DNA of 13,492 nt, taken from NCBI GenBank assembly GCA_026986235.1, contig JALSOY010000104.1:1-13492 (forward strand), in the 5' to 3' direction. This document shows positions 6,491 to 13,492 of this stretch, piece by piece. The position numbers and the translations under genes are program-made. Under the pieces are notes generated by a model. The model was not told where the DNA came from. It saw nothing but the letters and a program-made list of their open reading frames with translations, and ran no database searches. This DNA is from Caldifarciminota bacterium. Lineage in GTDB: Bacteria; Hydrothermota; Hydrothermia; B15-G9; WFZT01. Numbering within the stretch: position 1 is the stretch's first letter; every line of letters begins with the position of its first letter.

Positions 6491-6999
6491 AGGAAACAAC
6501 CTATGTATATGGAAAGGAAGAGTACAGGGTAACATCCGACTCAGAGGGAAACATAAGGATAATCACCGTTAATGGTAAAAGGGTGAAGTTCAGTTACAGG
6601 AAGGTACAGGAACATGTATTTCTGGTCGAATTTGAAGGGAGAAAAGAAACCGTATATGTTGCCGGAGAAAGGGGAAAGTTTTATGTCTGGACGGGAAAGA
6701 GGGGGTACATCCTCGAGGAAAAGTCAGAGGAATACAGTGCCTCAGGTGCGGTTAAAAAAGAAGAAGGTGTTCAATATGTAACCTCGCCCATGCCCGGTAA
6801 GGTAGTAAAGGTCCTGGTCAGGCCCGGCGACCGGGTAAAAGAAGGTCAGGGCCTCATAATAGTTGAGTCAATGAAAATGGAGAACGAATTTACTGCTGAC
6901 TTCGATGGCATCGTCAAAGAAGTAAAGGCCTCACCCGGAGATCAGATTGACGCAGATGTTCCCCTCGTTATAGTCGAAGCTGAATCCAGGGGAGAATGA
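6487..6999 (+). CDS. Biotin carboxyl carrier subunit with N-terminal BT-like domain
   Basis: This 170-residue protein carries the carboxyl group between the biotin carboxylase and the carboxyltransferase. Residues 98-166 form the biotinyl domain, with PMPGKVVKVLVRPGDRV and the biotinylation site ESMKMENE, where Lys130 would carry biotin. Residue 128 is Ser where AMKM is more common; SMKM also occurs in the family. Residues 1-80 are predicted to be mostly beta strands and resemble the BT domain that joins carboxylase and carrier in long acyl-CoA carboxylase alpha subunits. The short linker at about 80-95 is charged and flexible. The ATG shares ATGA with the carboxylase stop, and GGAGG (6474-6478) lies 8 nt upstream, so it has its own ribosome binding site. 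This supports a true gene split rather than a sequencing frameshift. Confidence 0.92.
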   Translation: MKETTYVYGKEEYRVTSDSEGNIRIITVNGKRVKFSYRKVQEHVFLVEFEGRKETVYVAGERGKFYVWTGKRGYILEEKSEEYSASGAVKKEEGVQYVTSPMPGKVVKVLVRPGDRVKEGQGLIIVESMKMENEFTADFDGIVKEVKASPGDQIDADVPLVIVEAESRGE

Positions 7000-7003
7000 A
7001 AAA

Positions 7004-7519
7004 GTGTGGATAAAGATCTTTAAGGTCCTCCTGGCAATTGCCATAATTTACCTGGGAATTTACTTCCTCAAAGTTTCCTCCGTCATCAAAACGCAGGACC
7101 ACATAAGCAGAATGTTTTTCCCCAATGAACACTATGTGGGTAAGATGGTGTCCGCCGAACTGACACCGGTTGAAAACGACCATACATCCTACAGGGTTCT
7201 TTTCATATTCAAACTTACCTTTTACAGAGTGCGTGAATTTGACAACCTCCTCGTGGTTGATGTCAACGGCAGTATTCCCGGGGGAAACCTTGGATGGAAG
7301 GACACTTACGAAGGTTATTACACATACCTGAAGAAAATCCCCCGCTACAAAAGGGTGGTAAGAAAACTGAATGTTCCCTCTGATACCTATGTTCTCGTTA
7401 TCACCGAGAGGGTGAACAGGGGGATCGTCTCCGGGATAAAAATCACCGCTTACATTCTGATAATTCTTGGTATATACTTAATTTACGACCTTACGCTCAG
7501 AAGAGTTGTGAGATTGTAA
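7004..7519 (+). CDS. Hypothetical two-helix membrane protein
   Basis: I do not recognise this 171-residue protein. A hydrophobic helix at about residues 6-22 follows a Lys-containing N-terminus, and a second lies at about 146-162 followed by the basic tail RRVVR. Both ends are therefore probably in the cytoplasm, with a loop of about 120 residues outside the membrane that looks mostly beta-rich and is rich in Tyr and Val. There are no cysteines and no catalytic motif I can name. The start is GTG: GGGGAG lies about 9 nt upstream, and the ATG at 6996 leads to a stop after a few codons. It begins 4 nt after the carrier gene and ends 8 nt before mutS, so it belongs to the same transcript. Its placement does not reveal a role. 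Confidence 0.75.
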   Translation: MWIKIFKVLLAIAIIYLGIYFLKVSSVIKTQDHISRMFFPNEHYVGKMVSAELTPVENDHTSYRVLFIFKLTFYRVREFDNLLVVDVNGSIPGGNLGWKDTYEGYYTYLKKIPRYKRVVRKLNVPSDTYVLVITERVNRGIVSGIKITAYILIILGIYLIYDLTLRRVVRL

Positions 7520-7527
7520 GCCGGTCC

Positions 7528-10068
7528 ATGTCAACCACACCCATTTTAAAGCAGTATAAGAGAATAAAAGAGGAGCATAAGGACGAACTTCTGCTCTTCA
7601 GAATGGGTGATTTCTACGAATTTTTCTACGATGACGCCAGGATCGCCTCAAAGATACTCGGTATTGCACTTACATCCAAACCTATGGGGAAGGGTATCAG
7701 GGTACCCCTCGCAGGAATTCCTGTCAAGGCAGCCGACGGCTACATTTCAAAACTTCTGAAGAAGGGCTACAGGGTCGCTATATGTGAACAGGTGGGAGAA
7801 AATAGCTCAGGACTCATGGAGCGCAGGGTCGTTGAAATTATAACCCCCGGAACCGTCTTTTCGCCCACCCTCCTTGAGGACAAATCTCATAACTACATTG
7901 CCGCAATCTGTAAAGATGATCAGAAGGCCGGGGTAGCATACTGCGACATTACAACGGGAGACTTCTTCGTCTTTCAGGACTCACTCGAAAGAGCCCTGAC
8001 GGAAATTGAAAGGATTGGAGCCTCTGAAGTGCTCGTTGAAGAGGGAAACGAGCTACCGCTGGAAAGATTGACACCGAGAGACCCTTACGAATTTGACCTT
8101 TACAGAAGTGAAGAAACCATCAGAGAATTTTTCGGTATATCCAGACTGGATGCCTTTGAACTCGAAAAAGAAGACCTGGCCATCCGGGCAGCAGGGGCAC
8201 TCATTAACTATCTTACAGAGAAAAAACCCGGAATGCTCGAACACATAAGGGGTATAAAAAAACTCAGACTCTCAAACTTCATGTACATCGATCCCCAGAC
8301 CATAAAGAATCTGGAGCTCGTTGAAAAAATTCGGCCGGAATCCGAAGGACTCACCCTCTTTGACATCCTCGACAGATGCAGGACACCCATGGGATCACGG
8401 AGACTTAAAGAATCCCTCCTCTCTCCTTTCCTTAGCAAGGAGAGCATACTCGTAAGACTCACGCGGGTGAATCACCTGGTGATGAATCAGGGACTACTCA
8501 GGGAGCTTCAGAACACCCTTTCCGACATAACGGACATAGAAAGACAGCTCGGTAGAATCTCCGCCAACAAGACGAATCCCCGTGAACTTGTTCGTTTTGC
8601 CAGTTCCCTCGCCTCAATTCCAAAACTAACTGAACTTCTTGGACAGTATGAGGAATGGCAGGAGCTCGTGACCTTCCCGGATATACAGGGAATTGAAAGA
8701 GAGATTCTGGACACCATAGTTGATGATCCTCCGATAAACTTCAACCTGGGTGGTGTGGTAAGAGACGGCGTTAATCCTGAACTGGACGAACTCAGGGACA
8801 TCAGTCGCCACGGTAAAGACAGGCTCCTCGAACTGGAAAGACGGGAGAGAGAAAGGACGGGTATTAACAACCTCAAAATCGGATACAACTCGGTATTCGG
8901 CTATTACATTGAAGTCACGAAATCCAACCTTCACCTGGTACCTGAAGATTACATACGGAAGCAAACATTAACCAACTCCGAGAGATTTATTACGCAGGAA
9001 CTCAAGGAACTTGAAGACAGGATTCTTGGTGCCGAGGAGAGGGCAATAAGACTGGAAAACGAGATAGTTCGCAGCCTCAGGGACAGGATACTCGAAAAAT
9101 CTTACGAGATAAAGAGGATTGCAGAGAAAATCGCGGAGATCGACCTTCTCGCATCCCTTGCAGAGGTGGCAATAAAAAGGAAGTATGTGATGCCGGAGAT
9201 CAGAGAAGACGGAAGAATTGAGATAAAGGACGGACGGCACCCTGTTGTGGAGGCGACTCTCAGAGACGAATCCTTTGTGCCCAACGATACATTTATGGAC
9301 CTGCAGGACAACAGAATATTCATCATAACCGGTCCAAACATGTCAGGAAAGTCAACATATCTCAGACAGGTTGCCATAATAACGATTATGGCACACATAG
9401 GCTCCTTTGTCCCTGCTTCAGGTGCGAAAATAGGGCTCGTGGATAGAATCTTCTCAAGGATCGGTGCATCAGACGACCTCGCTCGGGGGATCTCAACATT
9501 TATGGCAGAGATGATTGAAACTGCCCAGATCCTGCACAACGCTACCACAAGAAGCCTGATCATCCTCGACGAGGTGGGAAGGGGAACTTCCACATTCGAT
9601 GGACTTGCAATCGCCTGGGCAGTGGTGGAGTACCTTGCAGACTTCGTGGGAGCAAAAACCCTTTTTGCAACCCATTATCATGAACTCTCCATCCTCGGGA
9701 GAACCCTGAAAGGTGTCCGTAACTTCACCATAGCAGTAAAAGAGTGGGGAGATGAAATAGTGTTCCTGAGAAAACTGATACCCGGTGAATCCGACAGGAG
9801 TTACGGCATACATGTTGCAAAACTCGCGGGTATTCCTGCCCCTGTAATAAGGCGTGCAAAGGAGATACTGAAGGATCTTGAAAAGGGCAGGAAATCACTC
9901 AAAGTAAAGGCAAGGGAGGAGACTCTCCAGCTCGACATCTTCAGACGGGAGGAGCCGGAGAAGGAGAACCGACTGGTTGAAATTCTCAAAGGGGTGGATC
10001 CAGATTCGCTTTCACCCCGTGAAGCATTAGAATTAATCTACAAACTCAAAGAGGAGTTAAAAAAATGA
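7528..10068 (+). CDS. mutS: DNA mismatch repair protein MutS
   Basis: MutS recognises mispaired bases and small loops and starts mismatch repair with MutL, using ATP. The 846 residues match MutS1 (853 in E. coli). The mismatch-binding motif is Phe29-Tyr30-Glu31 in GDFYEFFYDD. The core, clamp and lever domains follow through about residue 570. The ATPase domain has a Walker A loop ITGPNMSGKST (Gly602 to Thr610), Walker B LDEVGRGTSTFDG (Asp681, Glu682) and the conserved ATHYHEL (His716). The C-terminus ends in the usual PREALELIYKLKEEL helix. The presence of the FYE motif and full length argues for MutS1 rather than MutS2. The Shine-Dalgarno site before the ATG is weak. The stop shares ATGA with mreB. 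No mutL is in the window. Confidence 0.98.
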   Translation: MSTTPILKQYKRIKEEHKDELLLFRMGDFYEFFYDDARIASKILGIALTSKPMGKGIRVPLAGIPVKAADGYISKLLKKGYRVAICEQVGENSSGLMERRVVEIITPGTVFSPTLLEDKSHNYIAAICKDDQKAGVAYCDITTGDFFVFQDSLERALTEIERIGASEVLVEEGNELPLERLTPRDPYEFDLYRSEETIREFFGISRLDAFELEKEDLAIRAAGALINYLTEKKPGMLEHIRGIKKLRLSNFMYIDPQTIKNLELVEKIRPESEGLTLFDILDRCRTPMGSRRLKESLLSPFLSKESILVRLTRVNHLVMNQGLLRELQNTLSDITDIERQLGRISANKTNPRELVRFASSLASIPKLTELLGQYEEWQELVTFPDIQGIEREILDTIVDDPPINFNLGGVVRDGVNPELDELRDISRHGKDRLLELERRERERTGINNLKIGYNSVFGYYIEVTKSNLHLVPEDYIRKQTLTNSERFITQELKELEDRILGAEERAIRLENEIVRSLRDRILEKSYEIKRIAEKIAEIDLLASLAEVAIKRKYVMPEIREDGRIEIKDGRHPVVEATLRDESFVPNDTFMDLQDNRIFIITGPNMSGKSTYLRQVAIITIMAHIGSFVPASGAKIGLVDRIFSRIGASDDLARGISTFMAEMIETAQILHNATTRSLIILDEVGRGTSTFDGLAIAWAVVEYLADFVGAKTLFATHYHELSILGRTLKGVRNFTIAVKEWGDEIVFLRKLIPGESDRSYGIHVAKLAGIPAPVIRRAKEILKDLEKGRKSLKVKAREETLQLDIFRREEPEKENRLVEILKGVDPDSLSPREALELIYKLKEELKK

Positions 10069-11117
10069 ACGGAATATTCTCCAGACTGTTTCGTGGCTGG
10101 GGCAGTGAAGTTGCCGTTGATCTTGGCACAGCTCACACCCTGATTTATGTAAAGGGTAGGGGTATCGTACTGCGAGAGCCTTCGGTAGTCGCAGTGGATA
10201 AGACCACAGGCAAGGCTCTTGCCATAGGTGAAGAGGCGAAGAGAATGCTGGGAAAGACACCGGGGAACATCCTCGCCAAAAGGCCCATGAAGGATGGTGT
10301 TATAGCAGACTTCGAGCTCGTACAGGAAATGCTCTACACCATGCTTACCCGCGTGCTGAAGAAGAACCTGATAATAAGGCCAAAGGTACTGATAGCCGTT
10401 CCATCGGGTATCACAGAAGTTGAAAGGAGGGCAGTTAAAGACTCTGCCGAAAATGCAGGTGCACGCGAGGTCCTCCTCGTCTCGGAGCCGGTGGCCGCAG
10501 CAGTGGGTATAGGTCTTCCCATAGACGAGCCCACGGGAAACATGATTGTTGACATAGGAGGTGGAACCACGGAAATTGCCGTCATAGCACTCTCCGGAAT
10601 AGTCACAAATACATCGATACGCGTGGCAGGAGACGAAATGGACGAGGCCATCATTAACTATGTCCGGGAAAAATACCGCGTTATTATCGGTGAACAGACT
10701 GCAGAAAATGTGAAAAAGGAGATCGGTAATGTCTTCCCGCTGATTGAAGAACAGAAGATGGAGGTTAAAGGAAGAGACCTCGTTTCAGGTAACCCCAAAA
10801 CGATTGAAATTTCATCCTCTGAGATACGAGAAGCACTGAAAGGACCGGTGAATCAGATAATCGACGCAATAAAAAACGCCCTTGAAAAAACACCACCTGA
10901 ACTTGTTTCCGACATAATCGATAGGGGCATATACCTGACAGGTGGAGGATCACTGATAAAGGGACTTGACGAACTCATCAGGGAGGAGACGAACCTGTAT
11001 GTCAAAACAGTGGAAAATCCCCTGGACTGCGTTGCACTCGGCGCCGGCAGAATCCTCGAAAATCTCGAAAAATACGAGAAAGTACTTCTAAAACCACAGA
11101 AGCTGATCTCCCTTTAA
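10065..11117 (+). CDS. mreB: Rod shape-determining protein MreB
   Basis: MreB is the bacterial actin that forms membrane-bound filaments and guides sidewall peptidoglycan synthesis with MreC, MreD, RodA and PBP2. The 350 residues match the family. The N-terminal NGIFSRLFRGWGS is a likely amphipathic membrane-binding stretch. The actin-fold nucleotide motifs are VDLGTAHT (Asp19 to Thr22), VDIGGGTTE (Asp163 to Thr168) and YLTGGGSLIKGL (Gly293 to Gly295). The order mreB-mreC-mreD-mrdA is the standard one and confirms the call over DnaK-like or FtsA-like relatives. GAGGAG at 10051-10056 lies 8 nt before the ATG. The start overlaps the mutS stop by 4 bp, so the shape genes are tied to the upstream operon. 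Confidence 0.98.
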   Translation: MNGIFSRLFRGWGSEVAVDLGTAHTLIYVKGRGIVLREPSVVAVDKTTGKALAIGEEAKRMLGKTPGNILAKRPMKDGVIADFELVQEMLYTMLTRVLKKNLIIRPKVLIAVPSGITEVERRAVKDSAENAGAREVLLVSEPVAAAVGIGLPIDEPTGNMIVDIGGGTTEIAVIALSGIVTNTSIRVAGDEMDEAIINYVREKYRVIIGEQTAENVKKEIGNVFPLIEEQKMEVKGRDLVSGNPKTIEISSSEIREALKGPVNQIIDAIKNALEKTPPELVSDIIDRGIYLTGGGSLIKGLDELIREETNLYVKTVENPLDCVALGAGRILENLEKYEKVLLKPQKLISL

Positions 11118-11821
11118 TGTCAAAAAAACAGCTCCTCTTCCCTCTTATCTCCCTTATATTCTTTTTTAAGCCGGTGAAGGTATTTATTCACACCCTGCTC
11201 GCTGACTCAGTTTACATTCCCGTGCTCAAAGCCGAAAAGTATGTGGAGGAAATCTTCTACTTCCATAGAGAATACTCAAAACTCAACGAATTACTCCTCA
11301 TCACCATGGAGAACATCGAGGAGAAGAATAGGAGGGAGATTTTCGACTTATGGAAGTCCGGACTCGATTCAACGGTAATCATTGCAAGGGCACTTTACTT
11401 TGACCCTTTCGGTCAGGTTCAGAAAATCACACTGGACAGAGGAAGGGACAACGGTGTGAGGTACGGTCAGCCCGTTGTTTATCGTGGCAGTCTTGTTGGG
11501 AAAGTCTATTATACAACCGACAGACTATCCTTCGTGATGACCCTTTACAACGAAAACTTCCGTGTCGGGATAACTGACAGACGCACCGGCGTCCTGGGCG
11601 TGCTGGCCGGGGGCATACACCCTGAAGTACTTTACATCCCATTGTGGGCTGATGTTAAACCCGGTGACACACTCCTGACTTCTGGAATTGGCATCATCCG
11701 TGGTGGAATACCTGTGGGCGTGATTGAAAAAGTTGATTCTTCGAGCGACTTTTTTTACAGGATATTCGTAAAACCCTTCTGGGATTTCTCTGCCACAGGG
11801 CTTTTTGGTATCCTGAGATGA
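11117..11821 (+). CDS. mreC: Rod shape-determining protein MreC
   Basis: MreC is a membrane-anchored periplasmic scaffold that links MreB filaments to PBP2 and RodA. The 234 residues are at the short end (often 270 or more). A hydrophobic segment at about 6-28 is broken by Lys18 and Lys21. A short helical, charged stretch at about 38-80 probably forms a coiled coil. The beta-rich domain that follows has the family signature: ARALYFDP (90-97), ITLDRGRDNGVRYGQPVV (104-121), GSLVGKV, and KPGDTLLTSGIGIIRGGIPVGVI (181-203). The shortening appears to lie in the coiled coil. The mreB stop and this ATG share a base (TAATG) with no clear Shine-Dalgarno site, so translation is probably coupled. Confidence 0.93.
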   Translation: MSKKQLLFPLISLIFFFKPVKVFIHTLLADSVYIPVLKAEKYVEEIFYFHREYSKLNELLLITMENIEEKNRREIFDLWKSGLDSTVIIARALYFDPFGQVQKITLDRGRDNGVRYGQPVVYRGSLVGKVYYTTDRLSFVMTLYNENFRVGITDRRTGVLGVLAGGIHPEVLYIPLWADVKPGDTLLTSGIGIIRGGIPVGVIEKVDSSSDFFYRIFVKPFWDFSATGLFGILR

Positions 11822-12249
11822 ACAAAAAGTCATTTTCTTTGCTCATACTCCTGCTTGTATCCTCTGCCATAAGGGCAAAGGTTACATTTATATGGCTCCC
11901 CGACCCCGTTTTGATATTTCTCCTTCCCCTGATCTTCCACATTGATGCAAAGTATGTGGGACCGGTTGCACTCGTCTCCGGCATCCTGAGAGACGGCCTG
12001 TACATTGATATCCCATGGATTTCGCCGCTACTTTTTACACTTGCAGGAACAGGGGCAGTGATATACAGAACATTCGTAAATGAAAGTTTACTCCTTCCCA
12101 GAATCGCCTTCTTTTCCACCTCAATCGTGCTTTACTATGTGGCTTACCTGTATGCCAATCAACTTGGCATATCCATAGATTACCTTCGCGCAATAGTTCT
12201 GACCATCCTGTTTACAACACTTGTGGAGCTATGGGTACGGAAAAGCTGA
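11818..12249 (+). CDS. mreD: Rod shape-determining protein MreD
   Basis: MreD is a small integral membrane protein of the rod complex. The 143 residues are very hydrophobic, with about five predicted membrane helices, close to the family's usual 150-170. Sequence conservation in MreD is low. The call rests on the hydrophobic profile, the GILRDGLYIDIPW stretch resembling the family's conserved G-x-x-x-D region near the middle, and the position between mreC and the PBP2 gene. The start shares ATGA with the mreC stop, and the end overlaps the PBP2 gene by 19 bp. Another small membrane protein at this locus is unlikely. Confidence 0.9.
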   Translation: MNKKSFSLLILLLVSSAIRAKVTFIWLPDPVLIFLLPLIFHIDAKYVGPVALVSGILRDGLYIDIPWISPLLFTLAGTGAVIYRTFVNESLLLPRIAFFSTSIVLYYVAYLYANQLGISIDYLRAIVLTILFTTLVELWVRKS

Positions 12250-13492
12250 GGATCTGGATCTTTGTGTCAGTAACTCTCTCAATCTTCGCAATTCTCCTGG
12301 CGAGACTCTACTACATTCAGATTACCGGTCATGAGAAGTATCTCAGCATGGCCCAGAAAAATTTTCTCAAAGCCATCAGGATACCGTACAAAAGGGGACG
12401 CATTCTCGATCGCAACGGCATCGTTCTTGCCGACTGGAAGCCCGGCTTTGCCGTATTTATCCTCAAGGAAGGACTAAAGAAAAACGAACTTAAAAATCTC
12501 CTTGACATTATCGGTCCGAAGACCAATCTGGATAGCGTGTACCGGAAGCTCATCGCTTATCCTGTATTAAGAGACCTCTCTCTGCACGACATAGTGAAAC
12601 TGGAGGAACAGAGAGACAGGTTCCCTTACTTTGTTATCGGTACGGTGCCTGAAAGATATTACCACTTCTCAGGACCACTCTCACATATCCTGGGCTATAC
12701 AGGAGAAGTTACACCTGAAGAAATCAGGCGTGACTCCACGCTAAAACCCGGCGAGACAATCGGGAAGCGTGGTGTAGAGAAGTTTTACAACAGCATACTC
12801 CGTGGAAAATTCGGGACACGCTTTTTTATGGTTGATGTTACAGGCCACCTCATCAAAGAGGATCCGGTACCCCCTGTCAAACCGATAAATGGGAAGGACT
12901 TATATCTTACCATTGACGCTCCCCTGCAGCTCTTTATTGATACCCTCATGAAAGATTACAAAATGGGCGCAGTGGTGGTCTTGAATGTCAAAACAGGAGA
13001 AGTTCTCGCCCTCTATTCGAAACCTTATTTTGATGCCAATAAGCTTTCTGGAGGAGTCCCCCTCAAACTATGGAAAAAGCTGGTAAATGACGAAACAAGA
13101 CCGCTCCTGAACAGGGCCATTTCAGGACTCTATCCACCTGGATCAACTTTCAAACCCGTATCGGCACTGTTCGCCCAGTATGTGGGTGCCGTGACCGGGA
13201 AAACCGTTTTTTCCTGCCCCGGATATTATAGGTTTGGAAGGAGAACATGGGGTTGCTGGTTTAAATCCGGACACGGCTCCCTCGACCTGCCACACGCCAT
13301 ACAGAAGTCCTGCGATGTGTACTTCTACCAGCTCGGCCTGAAAATCGGATTTGGCAGATTTCTGAAACTGTTACAGGAGTTTAACATCGGTGGAAAAACA
13401 GGGATCGACATGCCTGGAGAGGTACCCAGTTTCGCCCCCGACAGTACCTGGTACATCTCAAGATATGGGGAAAACGGATTTGGACCGGGAAA
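12231..13492 (+). CDS. mrdA: Penicillin-binding protein 2 (MrdA), partial at the right edge
   Basis: PBP2 is the transpeptidase that cross-links peptidoglycan in the elongating sidewall, working with RodA. About 420 residues are present and the gene continues past the window. A single membrane anchor lies at about residues 7-27, followed by the dimerisation domain with RGRILDRNG (55-63). The transpeptidase domain begins near residue 240. The active-site serine motif is PPGSTFK, with Ser305 and Lys308. The second motif is Ser360-Cys361-Asp362 in KSCDVYFYQL; the Asp form is usual for PBP2. The KTG motif is expected beyond the edge. The start at 12231 lies inside mreD, which gives a complete anchor; a GGAG stands only 2 nt upstream, so coupling to mreD is likely. 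The mre context favours MrdA over FtsI. Confidence 0.96.
   Translation, partial: MGTEKLRIWIFVSVTLSIFAILLARLYYIQITGHEKYLSMAQKNFLKAIRIPYKRGRILDRNGIVLADWKPGFAVFILKEGLKKNELKNLLDIIGPKTNLDSVYRKLIAYPVLRDLSLHDIVKLEEQRDRFPYFVIGTVPERYYHFSGPLSHILGYTGEVTPEEIRRDSTLKPGETIGKRGVEKFYNSILRGKFGTRFFMVDVTGHLIKEDPVPPVKPINGKDLYLTIDAPLQLFIDTLMKDYKMGAVVVLNVKTGEVLALYSKPYFDANKLSGGVPLKLWKKLVNDETRPLLNRAISGLYPPGSTFKPVSALFAQYVGAVTGKTVFSCPGYYRFGRRTWGCWFKSGHGSLDLPHAIQKSCDVYFYQLGLKIGFGRFLKLLQEFNIGGKTGIDMPGEVPSFAPDSTWYISRYGENGFGPG

Noticed and set aside
6479..6495. Programmed or erroneous frameshift joining biotin carboxylase and carrier
   Set aside because: There is only a run of four A and no classic slippery heptamer, and GGAGG 8 nt before the ATG supports independent initiation. 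A sequencing error remains possible but is not needed.
7449..7478. Internal promoter before mutS (CTTACA-18 bp-TATACT)
   Set aside because: The -35 match is weak, the spacer is 18 bp, and it lies in AT-rich coding sequence for a membrane helix; chance is a sufficient explanation.
8508..9593. Long antisense open frames across mutS
   Set aside because: They are reverse-frame shadows of a clear mutS with biased codons, and have no family resemblance or ribosome binding sites.
1..13492. CRISPR array, tRNA/rRNA, insertion sequence, prophage, toxin-antitoxin or defence genes
   Set aside because: I saw no repeat-spacer pattern, cloverleaf, transposase, integrase or effector motif, and there is almost no non-coding space to hold them.

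Overview
The window looks like a piece of a diderm (Gram-negative-type) bacterial chromosome. It carries lipid A genes and the MreBCD/PBP2 cell-shape machinery. Gene spacing is very tight, with start/stop overlaps at almost every junction. The proteins are rich in Lys, Glu, Arg and Ile, and arginine is often encoded by AGA/AGG, which hints at a thermophile. The LpxC-FabZ fusion is best known from Bacteroidota/Chlorobiota and related FCB-type lineages, so I infer an uncultivated relative of that group. This placement is low confidence and is not based on any search.

There are two divergent gene blocks. On the minus strand, from about 4031 down to 1, the order is a HAD-family phosphatase, lpxD, a fused lpxC-fabZ, lpxA, and the N-terminus of a Gfo/Idh/MocA oxidoreductase cut by the window edge. 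Together these make the early lipid A intermediates. The last gene may be a GnnA-type enzyme that changes the sugar on which LpxA acts. On the plus strand, from 4236 to the right edge, the order is a methylglutaconyl-CoA-hydratase-like crotonase, the biotin carboxylase half and the biotin-carrier half of a split acyl-CoA carboxylase alpha subunit, an unrecognised two-helix membrane protein, mutS, mreB, mreC, mreD and a PBP2 (mrdA) gene cut by the right edge.

The only real intergenic region (4032-4235) holds two divergent sigma-70-type promoters. On the minus strand it is a perfect TTGACA-17 bp-TATAAT. On the plus strand it is TTGAAA-17 bp-TAAAAT. Both -10 boxes end only 5-7 nt before the ATG of the first gene, so both operons are predicted to start with leaderless mRNAs. 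A G/C-rich nested palindrome that resembles dispersed REP/MITE-like elements lies between the promoters.

Most of the window is core cell-envelope, repair and catabolic genes. I see no CRISPR array, phage, transposase, toxin-antitoxin or defence locus, and no RNA gene. The points most worth a second look are the leaderless divergent promoters, the LpxC-FabZ fusion beside a possible GnnA, and the carboxylase alpha subunit split exactly between its domains.
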